A stretch of DNA of 5,984 nucleotides from Treponema sp. Its GTDB lineage: Bacteria > Spirochaetota > Spirochaetia > Treponematales > Breznakiellaceae. Of the stretch, positions 5,904-5,984 are shown piece after piece (within the stretch, counting starts at the first letter, position 1; each line of letters opens with the position of its first letter). The stretch lies in contig JAISJS010000409.1 in NCBI GenBank assembly GCA_031261385.1, positions 1 through 5,984 on the forward strand. Direction: 5' to 3'. The notes beneath the pieces are model-generated. The model saw nothing but the letters and a program-made list of their open reading frames with translations. It was not told the DNA's origin and did not search any database. The translations under genes were made by a program, and so were the position numbers.

Positions 5904-5978
5904 AACCGCAAAGTCGAATAAGTTAAAGAAGGGATAAGAAAATTTTCTTCCTTTTTCGACTTCTTCGACTTTGCGGTT
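5904..5978. repeat. Large inverted repeat (75 bp)
   Basis: A perfect 15-base arm, AACCGCAAAGTCGAA at 5904-5918, is matched by its reverse complement at 5964-5978. Pairing continues inward with a few mismatches and a 3-base bulge to a perfect 14-base centre at 5936-5949 (AAGAAAATTTTCTT), so almost the whole 75 bp could fold into one long hairpin. The right half also repeats AGTCGAA twice in tandem when read on the minus strand. It resembles palindromic intergenic repeats that occur in many copies in some bacterial genomes. There is no T tract to make it a clear terminator and no ORF. It may extend no further, as the flanks stop pairing, but only 6 bases remain to the edge. Confidence 0.8.
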
Positions 5979-5984
5979 TGTATT

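Overview
The window holds a compact six-gene operon for de novo UMP synthesis on the minus strand, in the transcription order pyrB-pyrI-pyrC-pyrF-pyrK-pyrD (positions 5728 down to 252). The tail of one convergent plus-strand gene lies at the left edge. All six pyr genes abut or overlap by a few bases, so they are almost certainly one transcription unit. Together they cover carbamoyl phosphate plus aspartate to orotate (PyrB/PyrI, PyrC, PyrD/PyrK) and the final decarboxylation of OMP to UMP (PyrF). The orotate phosphoribosyltransferase (pyrE) and carbamoyl phosphate synthetase (carAB) are not in the window.

The enzyme types point to an anaerobic or fermentative bacterium. The dihydroorotate dehydrogenase is the class 1B, NAD-linked type (PyrD with the FAD/[2Fe-2S] partner PyrK). 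The aspartate transcarbamoylase has a zinc-containing regulatory chain, PyrI. From general knowledge this gene order resembles clostridial pyr operons. Mid-range base composition and the style of the proteins would also fit a host-associated spirochaete such as Treponema. The taxonomic call is a weak inference.

Layout: 1-215 is the C-terminus of a probable adenine-specific DNA methyltransferase (+). 216-251 is a short convergent intergenic gap with an AT-only hairpin. 252-5728 is the pyr operon (-). 5729-5848 is a leader region with a good extended -10 promoter, a possible 12-codon leader peptide and a GC hairpin followed by nine T residues immediately before the pyrB ribosome binding site. 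This is the layout expected of a transcription attenuator. 5849-5903 shows only a small dyad next to the -35 box. 5904-5978 is a large near-perfect inverted repeat close to the right edge.

The items most worth a second look are the putative pyrB attenuator with its near-leaderless peptide, an in-frame heptanucleotide repeat expanded inside pyrC, the 75-bp inverted repeat, and two extra segments in PyrK. I saw no CRISPR array, tRNA, rRNA, transposase or clearly new multi-gene system.
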